Shown: positions 42,097 to 51,021, numbered from the stretch's first letter. The stretch: 64,000 nt of DNA from Bacteroidota bacterium (GCA_021323535.1 JAJONO010000001.1:62001-126000); one strand, 5' to 3'. Notes: generated by a model from the letters alone, not told the origin. Program-made: numbers and translations.

Positions 42097-43544
42097 TCAC
42101 ATTGCCATAATACTTCCGGATCCGGTTTTGAATAATGATAGTCGGGCAAAGTGAATTCACTCATGTAAATGATCTGTAACTCTTTTATTTTACGTTGTGG
42201 ATTTTTTTCATTCCACACACGTTTGTAATAATTGCAGAAGTATCCTCGCATGAATGAATGATAAGTAAGGATCATATTCTCGGTATATTTCCGCCAGCGA
42301 TCGTTTTTAAAAAGAGCAACAATGCTTTCAGGTTTTCGTGTATCCACTTCTTTTCCTCCCTGGAAAACATTGAGACGTTCATTCTTATCGGTGATCCCTT
42401 CGAAAATATACCAGCCATCGTCTTTAAACACGCCAGGCGCAAACATGCCCCAGTTCTGATCAAGACGCAGGACGTAGCCAAGTGGACGCAAACCATCTGA
42501 TAATTTTGACTTTATAAACGTGAGATTACTGAAATTCCAATCGAACACAAAAACAAGAAGAAATACCAATACCGCCGTGCGTGCATTTTTCAACCAATCA
42601 GGAATTGTACTTATCTTCTGAGGTGGAATTACGAAACTAATCGCATTACCGATCCCTTCAAATGAATTAGCTATTCTGTATTTTATTTTAGAGGTGGCTC
42701 TCTCAAACCAGTCCATAAACGCCGTGGGTAAAAGGCCAATACTGGTTGCAATTCCAATGAGGGGAAACATGCCGATAAAAAGTGTGAATCCGTTCAGAGT
42801 ATGAAATAAAACGATAAAGAATACCCCGGCAAACCGGAACCATTGATGTTTTACCGGCACAAAAAATAAAAGCGGCACCAGCAACTCAAAGTAATACGCC
42901 ATGAACGTGAGCTTCTTTAAAAATTCGGGATAATAAAAGAAAGATTTTGTTACTGGAAAAGTTACCTGGTCAAGTCCGTATACATAATACATGGCTGTAA
43001 AATCACGGTTCCATTCTGGTCCTTTGAGCAAAGCAGAACCTGTATAGATGTAACATATCTGTAACAGATACGCGAATAGTGCTACACTGTATACTGTTGA
43101 ACCTTCTTCTGTTTTTCTGTTTATGAGAGCATCGCAGGAATACCTTTCGCCCCAGGGCATAAATATTCCCCAGAAGAGCACCATGCGAAGCAGATCATCA
43201 CCGCCTTGTAAGATAAGACTGTTCCTGTTATGCAATGAAAGCAGCATAAACCAGGATAACACAGTGAACAGCCTGGTGCGGTAACCAAGCAGCAACATAA
43301 TGGCGAAGAAATAAGCCATGAGAAACAAAACGAGTTGCACCTGCCACAAACCACTGATGGTATGTATGGAAACAAAGTAATCGTTCCATGAATGTTCAAA
43401 CAACATGGTGAGAGGCACTGCACCTGTGTTGGAATAAAAAGCCTCAAGATCGCTTATGCGTACACTAAGATCAAGAAGGATGACCACCGCAATGCAGACA
43501 CGCATTAACGCAAGGGCACGGAGATCAAAAGAAAGATATTTCAC
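42093..43544 (-). CDS. HTTM-domain (vitamin K carboxylase-like) membrane protein
   Basis: 483 residues with about eight membrane helices. HTTM-domain proteins are related to vitamin K-dependent gamma-carboxylase. Conserved-looking features are ALALMRVCIAVVILLDLSVR at the start, RNSLILQGGDDLLRM and ...PFKKLTFM-like helix, and a soluble C-terminal part (DLNQNWGMFAPGVFKDDGWYIFEG). The enzymatic activity is not established. GTG start with a -7 box 6 nt before it. It overlaps the 3' end of the DUF6766 gene by 4 nt. Confidence 0.88.
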   Translation of the reverse strand: MKYLSFDLRALALMRVCIAVVILLDLSVRISDLEAFYSNTGAVPLTMLFEHSWNDYFVSIHTISGLWQVQLVLFLMAYFFAIMLLLGYRTRLFTVLSWFMLLSLHNRNSLILQGGDDLLRMVLFWGIFMPWGERYSCDALINRKTEEGSTVYSVALFAYLLQICYIYTGSALLKGPEWNRDFTAMYYVYGLDQVTFPVTKSFFYYPEFLKKLTFMAYYFELLVPLLFFVPVKHQWFRFAGVFFIVLFHTLNGFTLFIGMFPLIGIATSIGLLPTAFMDWFERATSKIKYRIANSFEGIGNAISFVIPPQKISTIPDWLKNARTAVLVFLLVFVFDWNFSNLTFIKSKLSDGLRPLGYVLRLDQNWGMFAPGVFKDDGWYIFEGITDKNERLNVFQGGKEVDTRKPESIVALFKNDRWRKYTENMILTYHSFMRGYFCNYYKRVWNEKNPQRKIKELQIIYMSEFTLPDYHYSKPDPEVLWQCD

Positions 43545-43549
43545 AGGTA

Positions 43550-43557
43550 TAAACTTA
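43550..43557 (-). promoter_or_regulatory. -7 element of the HTTM gene
   Basis: TAAGTTTA on the minus strand, last base 6 nt before the GTG at 43544. It overlaps the T-run of the preceding gene's terminator, so the two genes are packed end to end. Confidence 0.45.
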
Positions 43558-43589
43558 AAAAAGAGTCATTCCTGGAAATGACCCTTTTT
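43558..43589 (-). terminator. intrinsic terminator of the Ser/Thr-rich protein
   Basis: On the minus strand, AAAAAGGGTCATT pairs with AATGACTCTTTTT (one mismatch), ending in a T-run that merges with the next promoter's -7 box. It lies 20 nt after the stop at 43610. Confidence 0.75.
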
Positions 43590-43609
43590 CTGATTGAAAA
43601 ATTAATGCT

Positions 43610-44224
43610 TTATTTTTTGGGCGACATAGTTGAACCGGTACCCGAAGTACTGCTGGTTGAACCTGTTGAACCCGTTCCATGAGTTGAGTTGGTTGAATTT
43701 GTTGAATTTGTTGAGTTGGTTGAATTAGTACTTCCTGTAGTGGTGCCTTTTTTGCCTTTACCTTTTGTTGATTTTGTACTGGAAGTGGAACTTGTGCCCA
43801 TTGTTGTTTCTGTGCTGCGTGTGGTTTCGGTTGAATATGTTGAGCCGGTACTCTTGGTGCTTTCAGTTGAATGGGTACCGTTGGTTGAACTGGTGGATCC
43901 TGTTGAACCAGTGTTGTTAGTTGAACCTGTTGATCCGGTATTAAATGTTGACTGGGTTGAACCGGTTGAGCCTGTGTTGTTTGTTGAACCAGTTGATCCG
44001 GTATTGTTTGTTGAGTTGGTGGACCCGGTTGAACCAGTGTTATATGTTGAAGCGGTTGACATCGTTGAGTTGGTGTTCCCCGTAGTCGCCCCGCTTGAAT
44101 CCGGCCATGTGTTGGAAGTTGTTGTGTCGCTACCCGTTGATGTGATAACAGCCTTAGTTCGTGTAAATGCAAGTATGGCAATTGAAGAAGCAATGCATAC
44201 AGTTAAAAAAATAGTCTTTTTCAT
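43610..44224 (-). CDS. Ser/Thr/Gly/Asn-repeat secreted protein
   Basis: 204 residues: a signal peptide (MKKTIFLTVCIASSIAILAF) and then about 170 residues of low-complexity S/T/G/N triplets such as GSTGSTNNT and STNSTNST, a short basic patch (TKGKGKKG), and a PKK end. The repeats make other frames open too (43555-44193 on this strand, 43689-44258 on the plus strand), but only this one has a signal peptide and a terminator. Likely a surface or matrix protein, and a candidate for heavy O-glycosylation. Repeat number could vary between strains. Confidence 0.8.
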   Translation of the reverse strand: MKKTIFLTVCIASSIAILAFTRTKAVITSTGSDTTTSNTWPDSSGATTGNTNSTMSTASTYNTGSTGSTNSTNNTGSTGSTNNTGSTGSTQSTFNTGSTGSTNNTGSTGSTSSTNGTHSTESTKSTGSTYSTETTRSTETTMGTSSTSSTKSTKGKGKKGTTTGSTNSTNSTNSTNSTNSTHGTGSTGSTSSTSGTGSTMSPKK

Positions 44225-44420
44225 ATTGTTTGGTTTTAGAATTTATATTTTCCAATAGCTAAAACTTTATACCATAAGCCCCCCTCTGAAATGAGAAAAA
44301 GATTTCCCTCAACACTATTGCCTCAAATTGTTTAAAGTGATTTAAACTTGTTCAAACTACATCTCCGTTTGAACCATTTTGAACTTTAAACCATTTAATC
44401 GATTTTAAATTTTGATGATT

Positions 44421-44450
44421 TTGGAAAATTGGAACTTTTTGTTATATTTA
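44421..44450 (+). promoter_or_regulatory. -33/-7 promoter of the TPR/SpoIIE gene
   Basis: TTG at 44421-44423 (within TTTTGG) and TATATTTA at 44443-44450, 19 bp apart. The ATG is 8 nt after the last base, so the leader is 0-3 nt. Confidence 0.55.
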
Positions 44451-44457
44451 AATTCAA

Positions 44458-46623
44458 ATGAGTTTAAAGGCCCCCATTACTCTTTTACTGATTCTTGCAT
44501 GCGTTATTCTATCCGCGCAAAAGACTGTTGTTGACTCTCTCGAAAATTCTCTCAGAAAAACCCGGCATGATACGTCAAAGGCCCGCACGCTCCTGGTGCT
44601 TTCACGTTATCTGTATGGAAAAGATGGCCGACGGGCGCTCGATCGGTCAAAAGAAGCGTTGCTTATAAGCCTCGCTGAAAAAAATAATGACCTTATTCAC
44701 GATTCTTATATTCAGGTAGGAAGCTCCTTTAGTTCCATTTCACAAAGTGATTCCGCTATCCGTTATTTTGAAAGAGCACTCGAAATTGCTCAGAAACAAA
44801 ACAACCTGTATCGCCTTGGGAGATGTTACAATAATCTGGGCAACGAATATTACACCCTTGGTAATCTCAAGAAAACACTGGATTGCTACCTGAACGCTGC
44901 AAAAATGTCGGAGAAGGCTGACCATAAGGTTGGACTCTGCAACATTTATAACAACATCGGGCTGGTGAACGTTGATCTTCATAATTACAAAGCCGCTTTC
45001 GATTATTATACTAAAGCGCGCGAGATCGCCGAAACATTAAAGGACGTACAACTTATCACCATGGTTCTTACCAACACAGCCGAAATGTATGTTCTTACCA
45101 ATCGCCCTGATACAGCATTGGTGCTTCTTGCACGTGGCCTCAGATTTGCCGAAGAACAGGGTGATCTCATTGCCATGGCTAATCTCAATAATGGAATGGG
45201 AAGAATGTACAGGTCGTTGAAAAAATTTGACGAGGCCGAAAAACATTTCGAACGTTCTATTAAATACTCGCTGGAAGCCGGAGATGAATTGACCAGCGCT
45301 TTAACCTATAATTCGCTCAGTATTGTGTACAGGGCAAAAAAACAATTTGATCGCGCCCTTGAAATGATCAATAAAGCCATGGTCATTGCAGAAAAGTACA
45401 GGGCATTGGAAGCGCAGCTTGTCATTTACGGAAACAAAGCTGAAGTAATGTTTGAAAAAGGCGATTATAAACAAGCCTATGAATGTGAAAGAAAATATGT
45501 TGAGCTCAATGATTCGTTAATGAACAGCAACGGACTTGAGCAACTCAACGAACTCCAGGCAAAATACGACAGCGAAAAAAGAGAAAACGAAATAAAACTT
45601 CTTAATAAAGAGAACGAGTTAAACGAAACCGAACTTAATAAACAGAAACAAAGATTGTGGTTTCTTGTTATTGTAGTGGGCCTGGTGACTTTGATAGCTC
45701 TTTTTGTATACAGGAATTACAAAGAAAAACAAAAAGCGAATCATCTTCTTGAATCAAAGAACTCGGAAATAAAACAGCAAAAGGAACTGGTAGAAAAACA
45801 AAAAGAAATTGTTGAAGAAAAACAAAAGGAAATTGTGGACTCTATCAATTACGCCAAACGTATACAACACACTTTATTGGCGAACGACCAATTATTAAAA
45901 AAACATTTACCAGAATATTTTATTCTATTTGATCCTAAAGATATTGTAAGCGGAGATTTTTACTGGGCCGCTGAAGCAGAACGAAGTTCGCTTCAGGGCC
46001 AGCATGACTATAAACAATCGGCTATAGACCATAAACTATTTTACCTCGCCGTATGCGATTCCACCGGCCACGGTGTTCCGGGAGCTTTTATGAGTTTACT
46101 CAACATTGGTTTTCTGAGCGAAGCCATTAACGAAAAAGGAATTCATGAACCGCACAAAGTTTTTGATTACGCGCGAACGCGATTATCGGACAGTATAAGC
46201 AGAGAAGGGCAACGCGACGGGTTTGACGGAATTCTTCTTGAGATTATAAAAAAAGAAAACGGCATCACGTTGAATTACGCTTCTGCTAATAATTTACCCG
46301 TTCTTATTTCTAATGGCAGAATGCGGGATTTAAAAAAAGATAAAATGCCGGTTGGCAGAAGTGAAAATGAAAGTCCGTTCTCGTTATATTCCGTAGATGT
46401 AGAAAAAGGAGATACGCTGTATCTTTACACAGATGGTTATGCCGATCAGTTTGGCGGAAGTAAAGGAAAGAAATTCAAATACAGGCAACTGAACGATCTT
46501 CTTCTCGAAATAAACCGCGAACCCATGGCGGAACAAAAACGTATTCTAAAACAAAAATTTACAGAATGGAAGGGCCCTCTTGAGCAGGTAGACGACGTGT
46601 GTATAATAGGAATCCGTTTCTGA
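44458..46623 (+). CDS. TPR sensor with SpoIIE-type PP2C phosphatase
   Basis: 721 residues: signal peptide (ends LSAQ), a periplasmic stretch of about seven TPRs (60-360; for example ALEIAQKQNNLYRLGRCYNNLGN), a coiled coil, one membrane helix (about 402-420, WFLVIVVGLVTLIALFVY), a second coiled coil, and a C-terminal SpoIIE phosphatase (about 500-721; GDFYWA, CDSTGHGVPGAFMS, LYTDGYADQ, DDVCIIGI). Metal-binding aspartates are present. It probably dephosphorylates an anti-sigma antagonist, although no RsbW/RsbV pair is in the window. A micro-lipoprotein gene follows 38 nt later. Confidence 0.93.
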   Translation: MSLKAPITLLLILACVILSAQKTVVDSLENSLRKTRHDTSKARTLLVLSRYLYGKDGRRALDRSKEALLISLAEKNNDLIHDSYIQVGSSFSSISQSDSAIRYFERALEIAQKQNNLYRLGRCYNNLGNEYYTLGNLKKTLDCYLNAAKMSEKADHKVGLCNIYNNIGLVNVDLHNYKAAFDYYTKAREIAETLKDVQLITMVLTNTAEMYVLTNRPDTALVLLARGLRFAEEQGDLIAMANLNNGMGRMYRSLKKFDEAEKHFERSIKYSLEAGDELTSALTYNSLSIVYRAKKQFDRALEMINKAMVIAEKYRALEAQLVIYGNKAEVMFEKGDYKQAYECERKYVELNDSLMNSNGLEQLNELQAKYDSEKRENEIKLLNKENELNETELNKQKQRLWFLVIVVGLVTLIALFVYRNYKEKQKANHLLESKNSEIKQQKELVEKQKEIVEEKQKEIVDSINYAKRIQHTLLANDQLLKKHLPEYFILFDPKDIVSGDFYWAAEAERSSLQGQHDYKQSAIDHKLFYLAVCDSTGHGVPGAFMSLLNIGFLSEAINEKGIHEPHKVFDYARTRLSDSISREGQRDGFDGILLEIIKKENGITLNYASANNLPVLISNGRMRDLKKDKMPVGRSENESPFSLYSVDVEKGDTLYLYTDGYADQFGGSKGKKFKYRQLNDLLLEINREPMAEQKRILKQKFTEWKGPLEQVDDVCIIGIRF

Positions 46624-46661
46624 TGAGCCTTTAAAATACTAAACATATAAAACATAACAAC

Positions 46662-46769
46662 ATGAAAGCAAAAACAATCCTTATCCTGACCCTTTCAGTA
46701 TTCACTTTATCGCTGTTAACTACTTCCTGTAAATCGCACGAACCTTGCCCGGCCTACAAGAACAGGTAA
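46662..46769 (+). CDS. micro-lipoprotein, CKSHExCPAY type
   Basis: A 35-residue product: a hydrophobic signal (MKAKTILILTLSVFTLSLL), lipobox TTSC, and a 13-residue mature peptide KSHEPCPAYKNR after the Cys. It shares the pattern CKSHExCPAY with the 36-residue product at 52249-52359, so it is likely real despite its size. It lies 38 nt after the TPR/SpoIIE gene. Function unknown; a short outer-membrane or periplasmic signal or anchor is possible. Confidence 0.7.
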   Translation: MKAKTILILTLSVFTLSLLTTSCKSHEPCPAYKNR

Positions 46770-46860
46770 TTGGAGATAATTGTGCCGTTGGAATACGGCC
46801 AGAAAAATGTTACAAAATTGTTATTTACAACTGAAGTGCCTTCAGCGTGTAATTATTTTT

Positions 46861-47334
46861 ATGAAAAAAATTATTTTTCTGCAACTTTTCTTTTATCCTG
46901 TCCTTCTGTTTTCACAGGTGAAGTTTACCGTAAACGAAACCAATTACAGCGTTGAAGGCACAAAAATTTATGACCATCGCTCCTACTCCAGAACCGAAGC
47001 ATACCTTGAGACAACCAACGACAGCATCGTTTATCATGAAATTGTATGGGAAGAAAAAGATGTTGCCGTTTCTGAAGCGCGGACCTATAAAAGAATGAGC
47101 TTTGCAAAAAAAGATTGTAAAAAGCCTAAATCCGTTGACATCACTGAACTCCCTGAGAAAAAATCTTCGTCCTATCTTCTTTCCGTATTTTTTAAATCAG
47201 GCATTCAGATCTGGATGCTTCATGCAAAGGGTATCAAACCTGTGGTCAACAGGAAAAGTATCGATTTCCAGGCGAAATTCGACTCGAAGGAAACAGTTGA
47301 TAAACTCGTTGACGATTACTTTAAGAAGAAATAG
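46861..47334 (+). CDS. hypothetical secreted protein
   Basis: 157 residues from the ATG at 46861, which gives a signal peptide (MKKIIFLQLFFYPVLLFSQ); an upstream in-frame start at 46780 is unlikely. The mature part is a small beta-rich domain with charged ends (VKFTVNETNYSVEG, EIVWEEKDVAV, VDKLVDDYFKKK). No family recognised. It follows the micro-lipoprotein by 91 nt. Confidence 0.65.
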   Translation: MKKIIFLQLFFYPVLLFSQVKFTVNETNYSVEGTKIYDHRSYSRTEAYLETTNDSIVYHEIVWEEKDVAVSEARTYKRMSFAKKDCKKPKSVDITELPEKKSSSYLLSVFFKSGIQIWMLHAKGIKPVVNRKSIDFQAKFDSKETVDKLVDDYFKKK

Positions 47335-47450
47335 ATTGTCTTTTCTGTATTCCTTTCCTTAATAGCACAGACCATAAAGAATAAAACTTTGTAACCTTTT
47401 TCATTTCCCTTCATTTATATCTTTAAAGTTCTTTTTATTAATCTAAAAAA

Positions 47451-47456
47451 AGGAGG
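47451..47456 (+). promoter_or_regulatory. Shine-Dalgarno site of the 288-residue protein
   Basis: AGGAGG, 5 nt before the ATG at 47462. Strong consensus sites are rare in this phylum and in this window. A -7-like TATCTTTA lies about 45 nt upstream of the ATG. Confidence 0.6.
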
Positions 47457-47461
47457 AGAAG

Positions 47462-48328
47462 ATGAGACTATTAACTTATTTGGGAATTGGAATTCTTTGC
47501 TTTGGAATTCATTCTTTTACCAACGCACCAACAGAAGCCATGTCGTTGAAAGATGCGCTGGCAAAAGGATTAGTGAAGTTAAACGTCACAGGGCTTGGCG
47601 GCCATTCGGGCGAATGTATTGAAGCAGGTTTTCAGAATGTGAGCGCTAAAAAAGTATCGGTGAAAATAGAACCCGGACTTGTGTTTAAACCAGAGGACCC
47701 GGGAATGCAGGACATTCTTGTTGTGAAAGAACAGATCATTGTACTTAACGGAAAAGCTTCTAAGAAAAGTAACCTCCTTGGTTTTTGTTGCATCTCCAGC
47801 AATCGCTCACCTAAAAAAGGAACAAAATTTACAGTAGCCAAAGAAGTGGATCCAAAGCTGGTTGATATTGCCAGACATATCAACAAAAATAAATACAGCG
47901 AAGATGCCATGCAAAATGCGGTTTGGAGTGTTTCCGACAACCAGGAGGTATCAGAGATCTATGACGAAGTTCCTGAAACCGTAAAACCATTAAGAGAAGA
48001 AGTATGCAGGTTAACCGGACAAAAAAACGATTGGTTCAACCGACAAGTGAACCGAAGTATTGACGAAGAAGGTTACATTCAAAGCGAACCAACAAAAATT
48101 GATGGTAATCTTGTCATTGACATTGATAAACCAACTTCCATTTATCAGACAGTTTATAAAGAGAACGGAGAAGTGGCCTGGGCGCCCGAAAAAGCGCTGG
48201 ACATTAATTTCACAGGAAAGATCTCTATGAAATTCAATATCACCATTCGTGGCTGGGCCAAAGGGAAATACTATGTAAAAATTACCAGGCCCGGAAAAGA
48301 ATTACTAAAACAGGATTTTACTGTGTAA
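47462..48328 (+). CDS. hypothetical secreted protein
   Basis: 288 residues with a signal peptide (MRLLTYLGIGILCFGIHSF), then two beta-rich domains. There is a pair of adjacent cysteines (LGFCCISSN) in the middle and Glu/Lys-rich segments. Residues 1-160 look like an interaction domain and residues 190-288 like a C-terminal beta sandwich. No family recognised. The clear Shine-Dalgarno site supports the start. Confidence 0.65.
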   Translation: MRLLTYLGIGILCFGIHSFTNAPTEAMSLKDALAKGLVKLNVTGLGGHSGECIEAGFQNVSAKKVSVKIEPGLVFKPEDPGMQDILVVKEQIIVLNGKASKKSNLLGFCCISSNRSPKKGTKFTVAKEVDPKLVDIARHINKNKYSEDAMQNAVWSVSDNQEVSEIYDEVPETVKPLREEVCRLTGQKNDWFNRQVNRSIDEEGYIQSEPTKIDGNLVIDIDKPTSIYQTVYKENGEVAWAPEKALDINFTGKISMKFNITIRGWAKGKYYVKITRPGKELLKQDFTV

Positions 48329-48360
48329 AAGAATTTGCCGCATGTTGTTATGACGTGCGG

Positions 48361-49899
48361 CTAACTTTTAACCGAACTTGTTTTATTTACCACTTTCTTT
48401 ATGACATCGTCTAATTCTATTGCAGAATTTTCCACGTACCTGATAATATCCCTGTTAATTTCCGCCGATGCATCTTCATGGTTAAAAAGCTGTATCAGGC
48501 CAAGAATCCGCGCCAATGGCGCCCTTACCTGGTGAGACTGAATATTAGCAATATCCGACATTATCTTTTTATGTTCTTTAGAGTTTAATTTGTAAATCCT
48601 GTATAAAAGAAAAATAATTATTAATAATATTGTAATTCCAAAAAGGTAAATAACCCGTTCCTTCATACGATTAGTGGCCTGCAGTTTTTCAATCTCAATT
48701 TGCTGATCTTTTAAAGTTATATTCTTATTTTTTAATTCAAGTTCCCGCTGTGTTTCCAGGTTAATTATTTTTGTTTTGGTTTCAAGAGAAAAAATAGAGT
48801 CTCTTGCCGAAACATATTCTTTATGCATCTCGAAAGCGTTTTTATAATCGCCCAAAAGTGTGTAGGTATCTGTCAGGTATTTTGAGAACTCCACAAAGGG
48901 TCCTCTAAAATTTATTTCCGAACAAATTAAAGTCGCTTCCTTCAGATATTGAACTGCTTTTAAAAGATTCTCATTTCTTTCTTCAGTACCTGATGCCTCC
49001 TTCGCTATTAAAAAATAAATCTCTCCAATATTACCCGAGTTAATGGCAATACTTCTTTTATCATCAATATCTTTACTTATCTTCAAGGCTCTTGAATGAT
49101 ATTCGAGTGATTTCTGAAAATCTTTAAGAAGCGAGTACGTATTTCCAATATTTGAAAGATTAATTTGTACAGAGTTCATTTCCCCGAAGCTCTCATTGAT
49201 CTTTAAGGCGGCGGTATGATGCTCCAGGGCCTTCATAAAATTACCCTGCTCATTGTAAATGATCCCTTGGTTTCCGAGACTCCTGGCCATTCCTCTTTTA
49301 TTATTGCTTACTTTATAATATCCATAAGCTTTTGAATAATATAAAAGTGTTTTAGCATGATCTTTTTGCTCAAGATAACATGTACCGATATTTTCGAGAA
49401 CTATTGCCGCCTGCTGAAAGTTTTGCAGGTGTTCATATACAGACAAGGCTTTAAAGCCATACTCCAGCGCTTTTACATAATTACTTTTAGCGAGGTATAA
49501 CTGGCTCATATTTGCAAGAACACCAGCGTTACCGGATTGATCCCCTAATTCAGAATAGATCTTCATGGCCTCTGTGTTATGAAACACGGCTTTATCGTAA
49601 TCGCACTTCCTGTTATAGTTAAGGCCCAGGCAAGCATTCGCAGAAGCAATTCCTCGTCTCCATTTAATTTTAGAAGATGAGCTTTCTGCTTCCAGTCCAT
49701 ATTTAATTCCTTCATCAGGATTTATCAAGGAATAACTGAAAGATAATTCTTCCAGTATGCTTATTTTGTTTGTATCAATTTCAGCAAATTGCAGAAGCCT
49801 GTCTTTGAGTGAATCGATTCTTAACTGATTTCTGTTCACCTGGGAACTACACAGAAGAGAAATGAGAACGAAAAAACAAGAAAAACCTGACTTTATCAT
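48361..49899 (-). CDS. TPR sensor ending in a histidine-kinase dimerization domain without ATPase
   Basis: About 512 residues: signal peptide (ends CSSQ), seven or eight TPRs (50-330), a coiled coil, a membrane helix (about 413-432, VIYLFGITILLIIIFLLY), and a HisKA-like domain with the H-box SHQVRAPLARI (His near 465). The protein ends soon after, with no HATPase (N, G1, G2 boxes missing). The His may still be phosphorylated by another kinase, or the domain may only dimerise. ATG at 49899; a TTG-initiated longer frame would start inside the promoter. An ATGTAAG motif is 75 bp upstream. Confidence 0.88.
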   Translation of the reverse strand: MIKSGFSCFFVLISLLCSSQVNRNQLRIDSLKDRLLQFAEIDTNKISILEELSFSYSLINPDEGIKYGLEAESSSSKIKWRRGIASANACLGLNYNRKCDYDKAVFHNTEAMKIYSELGDQSGNAGVLANMSQLYLAKSNYVKALEYGFKALSVYEHLQNFQQAAIVLENIGTCYLEQKDHAKTLLYYSKAYGYYKVSNNKRGMARSLGNQGIIYNEQGNFMKALEHHTAALKINESFGEMNSVQINLSNIGNTYSLLKDFQKSLEYHSRALKISKDIDDKRSIAINSGNIGEIYFLIAKEASGTEERNENLLKAVQYLKEATLICSEINFRGPFVEFSKYLTDTYTLLGDYKNAFEMHKEYVSARDSIFSLETKTKIINLETQRELELKNKNITLKDQQIEIEKLQATNRMKERVIYLFGITILLIIIFLLYRIYKLNSKEHKKIMSDIANIQSHQVRAPLARILGLIQLFNHEDASAEINRDIIRYVENSAIELDDVIKKVVNKTSSVKS

Positions 49900-49917
49900 T
49901 GTTGAATAATCTAAGAT

Positions 49918-49925
49918 CAAAGTTA
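49918..49925 (-). promoter_or_regulatory. -7 element of the TPR/HisKA gene
   Basis: TAACTTTG on the minus strand, exact match to TAnnTTTG. Last base is 19 nt before the ATG, so the leader is about 13 nt. The ATGTAAG motif lies about 50 bp further upstream. Confidence 0.5.
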
Positions 49926-49973
49926 TCTCTAATTTAAAAAACAGGCATACAGAAATCGGTCGAAATCCATCAC

Positions 49974-49993
49974 GTGTAAGATTTTTTCGAAAA
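49974..49993 (-). promoter_or_regulatory. ATGTAAG motif, copy C
   Basis: GTGTAAGATTTTTTCGAAAA on the plus strand, 75 bp upstream of the minus-strand start at 49899 and about 50 bp upstream of its -7 element. Confidence 0.5.
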
Positions 49994-50156
49994 CTGAAAC
50001 AGGAAAAAATATTCGGCGAATTATTTTTGCGTTAAATAACAAAAATAGAGGTTGGAAAATAAAAAACAGCAGAGTCAACCGCTATGCTTTTATTAAAACG
50101 GAACCAGAGAGAAACTTATTTTCGTTGAAGAATACTCAATTAAAACTGGTTATTCA

Positions 50157-50921
50157 TTAGAATACAATCTTTTTATTGAATACATTTTTGTTGTCTGAGA
50201 CCCTGAGATTATAAATCCCGGTCGGAACATCACTCAAATCGACTTCCAGTTGCGGGTCAGTTGAGCTTTCTTTCTTGTAGATAGTTCGTCCTTCCATTGA
50301 TATAACTTCAACTATAAAAGATGATTTATCATTTGTTTGTTGTATGGTCAGCTTCTTAATATTACTCCCGTCATGTAGTATCTTATAGCAATCATTCATT
50401 ACACTTTCTGTTTTAATAGAAGTAGCAAGTCCGGTTGATACATTAATATCATCGAGATAAAACCTGAGATTATTATAAGAACTCGAATAATTTAAAACGT
50501 GGAAGTTGACGCTGTAATTACTTCCGGAATATCCTGCAGGGATATTTATCGAGTAAAAATTCCACGCGCTTACATTCGTAAAGGTTCCAAGTGATAGATC
50601 CGGATTTCCGTTTTGATAAAGATCAACTTCAATAGAGAACGATAAAAAACTATATGGGTTATAACTATTCATCTGGAAAGAAACATTTTTGGAACCTGCC
50701 GGCAATGTAAAATAAGGGGATTCAAGGTTCTCGTTTATTTCCATAGATAACATTCCTGCTCCTGCATAGGGTACTTTCCCGTTTTCAGAACCTGTTACTG
50801 TCCCTTCATTGTACCATCCGGTAAGAGGGCCCTCAAAATCCTGTGAAATGAGTGTTTGCGCGTTTATATGTAATACAAAAACCGAAAACAATATTATTAG
50901 AATAGCACCTGCTTTTTTCAT
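50157..50921 (-). CDS. secreted T9SS protein with a jelly-roll-like domain
   Basis: 254 residues from the ATG at 50921, with a signal peptide (MKKAGAILIILFSVFVLHINAQ). The middle is a beta-sandwich of the carbohydrate-binding or concanavalin type (SQDFEGPLTGWYNEG, NLRFYLDDINVS). The end is a sorting domain (KKLTIQQTN, VDLSDVPTGIYNLRVSDNKNVFNKKIVF). No catalytic residues seen. It is probably a surface-attached or released carbohydrate-binding protein. Confidence 0.75.
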   Translation of the reverse strand: MKKAGAILIILFSVFVLHINAQTLISQDFEGPLTGWYNEGTVTGSENGKVPYAGAGMLSMEINENLESPYFTLPAGSKNVSFQMNSYNPYSFLSFSIEVDLYQNGNPDLSLGTFTNVSAWNFYSINIPAGYSGSNYSVNFHVLNYSSSYNNLRFYLDDINVSTGLATSIKTESVMNDCYKILHDGSNIKKLTIQQTNDKSSFIVEVISMEGRTIYKKESSTDPQLEVDLSDVPTGIYNLRVSDNKNVFNKKIVF

Positions 50922-51021
50922 TTGGTAAATTGGTTTTATTATTACGCTAAAATATAGTTTTATCGCGAATATCATTACCATAGGGAACGTTTTTCACGCA
51001 AAAAACAATTCATTAAAAAAG

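Noticed and set aside
43555..44193. Gln/Pro-rich minus-strand open frame overlapping the Ser/Thr-rich gene
   Set aside because: Shifted frame of the same repeats, no signal peptide, and it runs through the terminator of the real gene.
43689..44258. Long plus-strand open frame (189 codons) rich in Val/Glu/Pro opposite the Ser/Thr-rich gene
   Set aside because: It is a by-product of the repeat sequence: several frames stay open there. It has no signal peptide or promoter, and the minus-strand frame has a signal peptide and terminator.
50980..51006. GAACGTTTTTCACG sequence upstream of the gene at 50921 as a sixth ATGTAAG motif
   Set aside because: Only the T-run and the following few bases match; the ATGTAAG part is absent.
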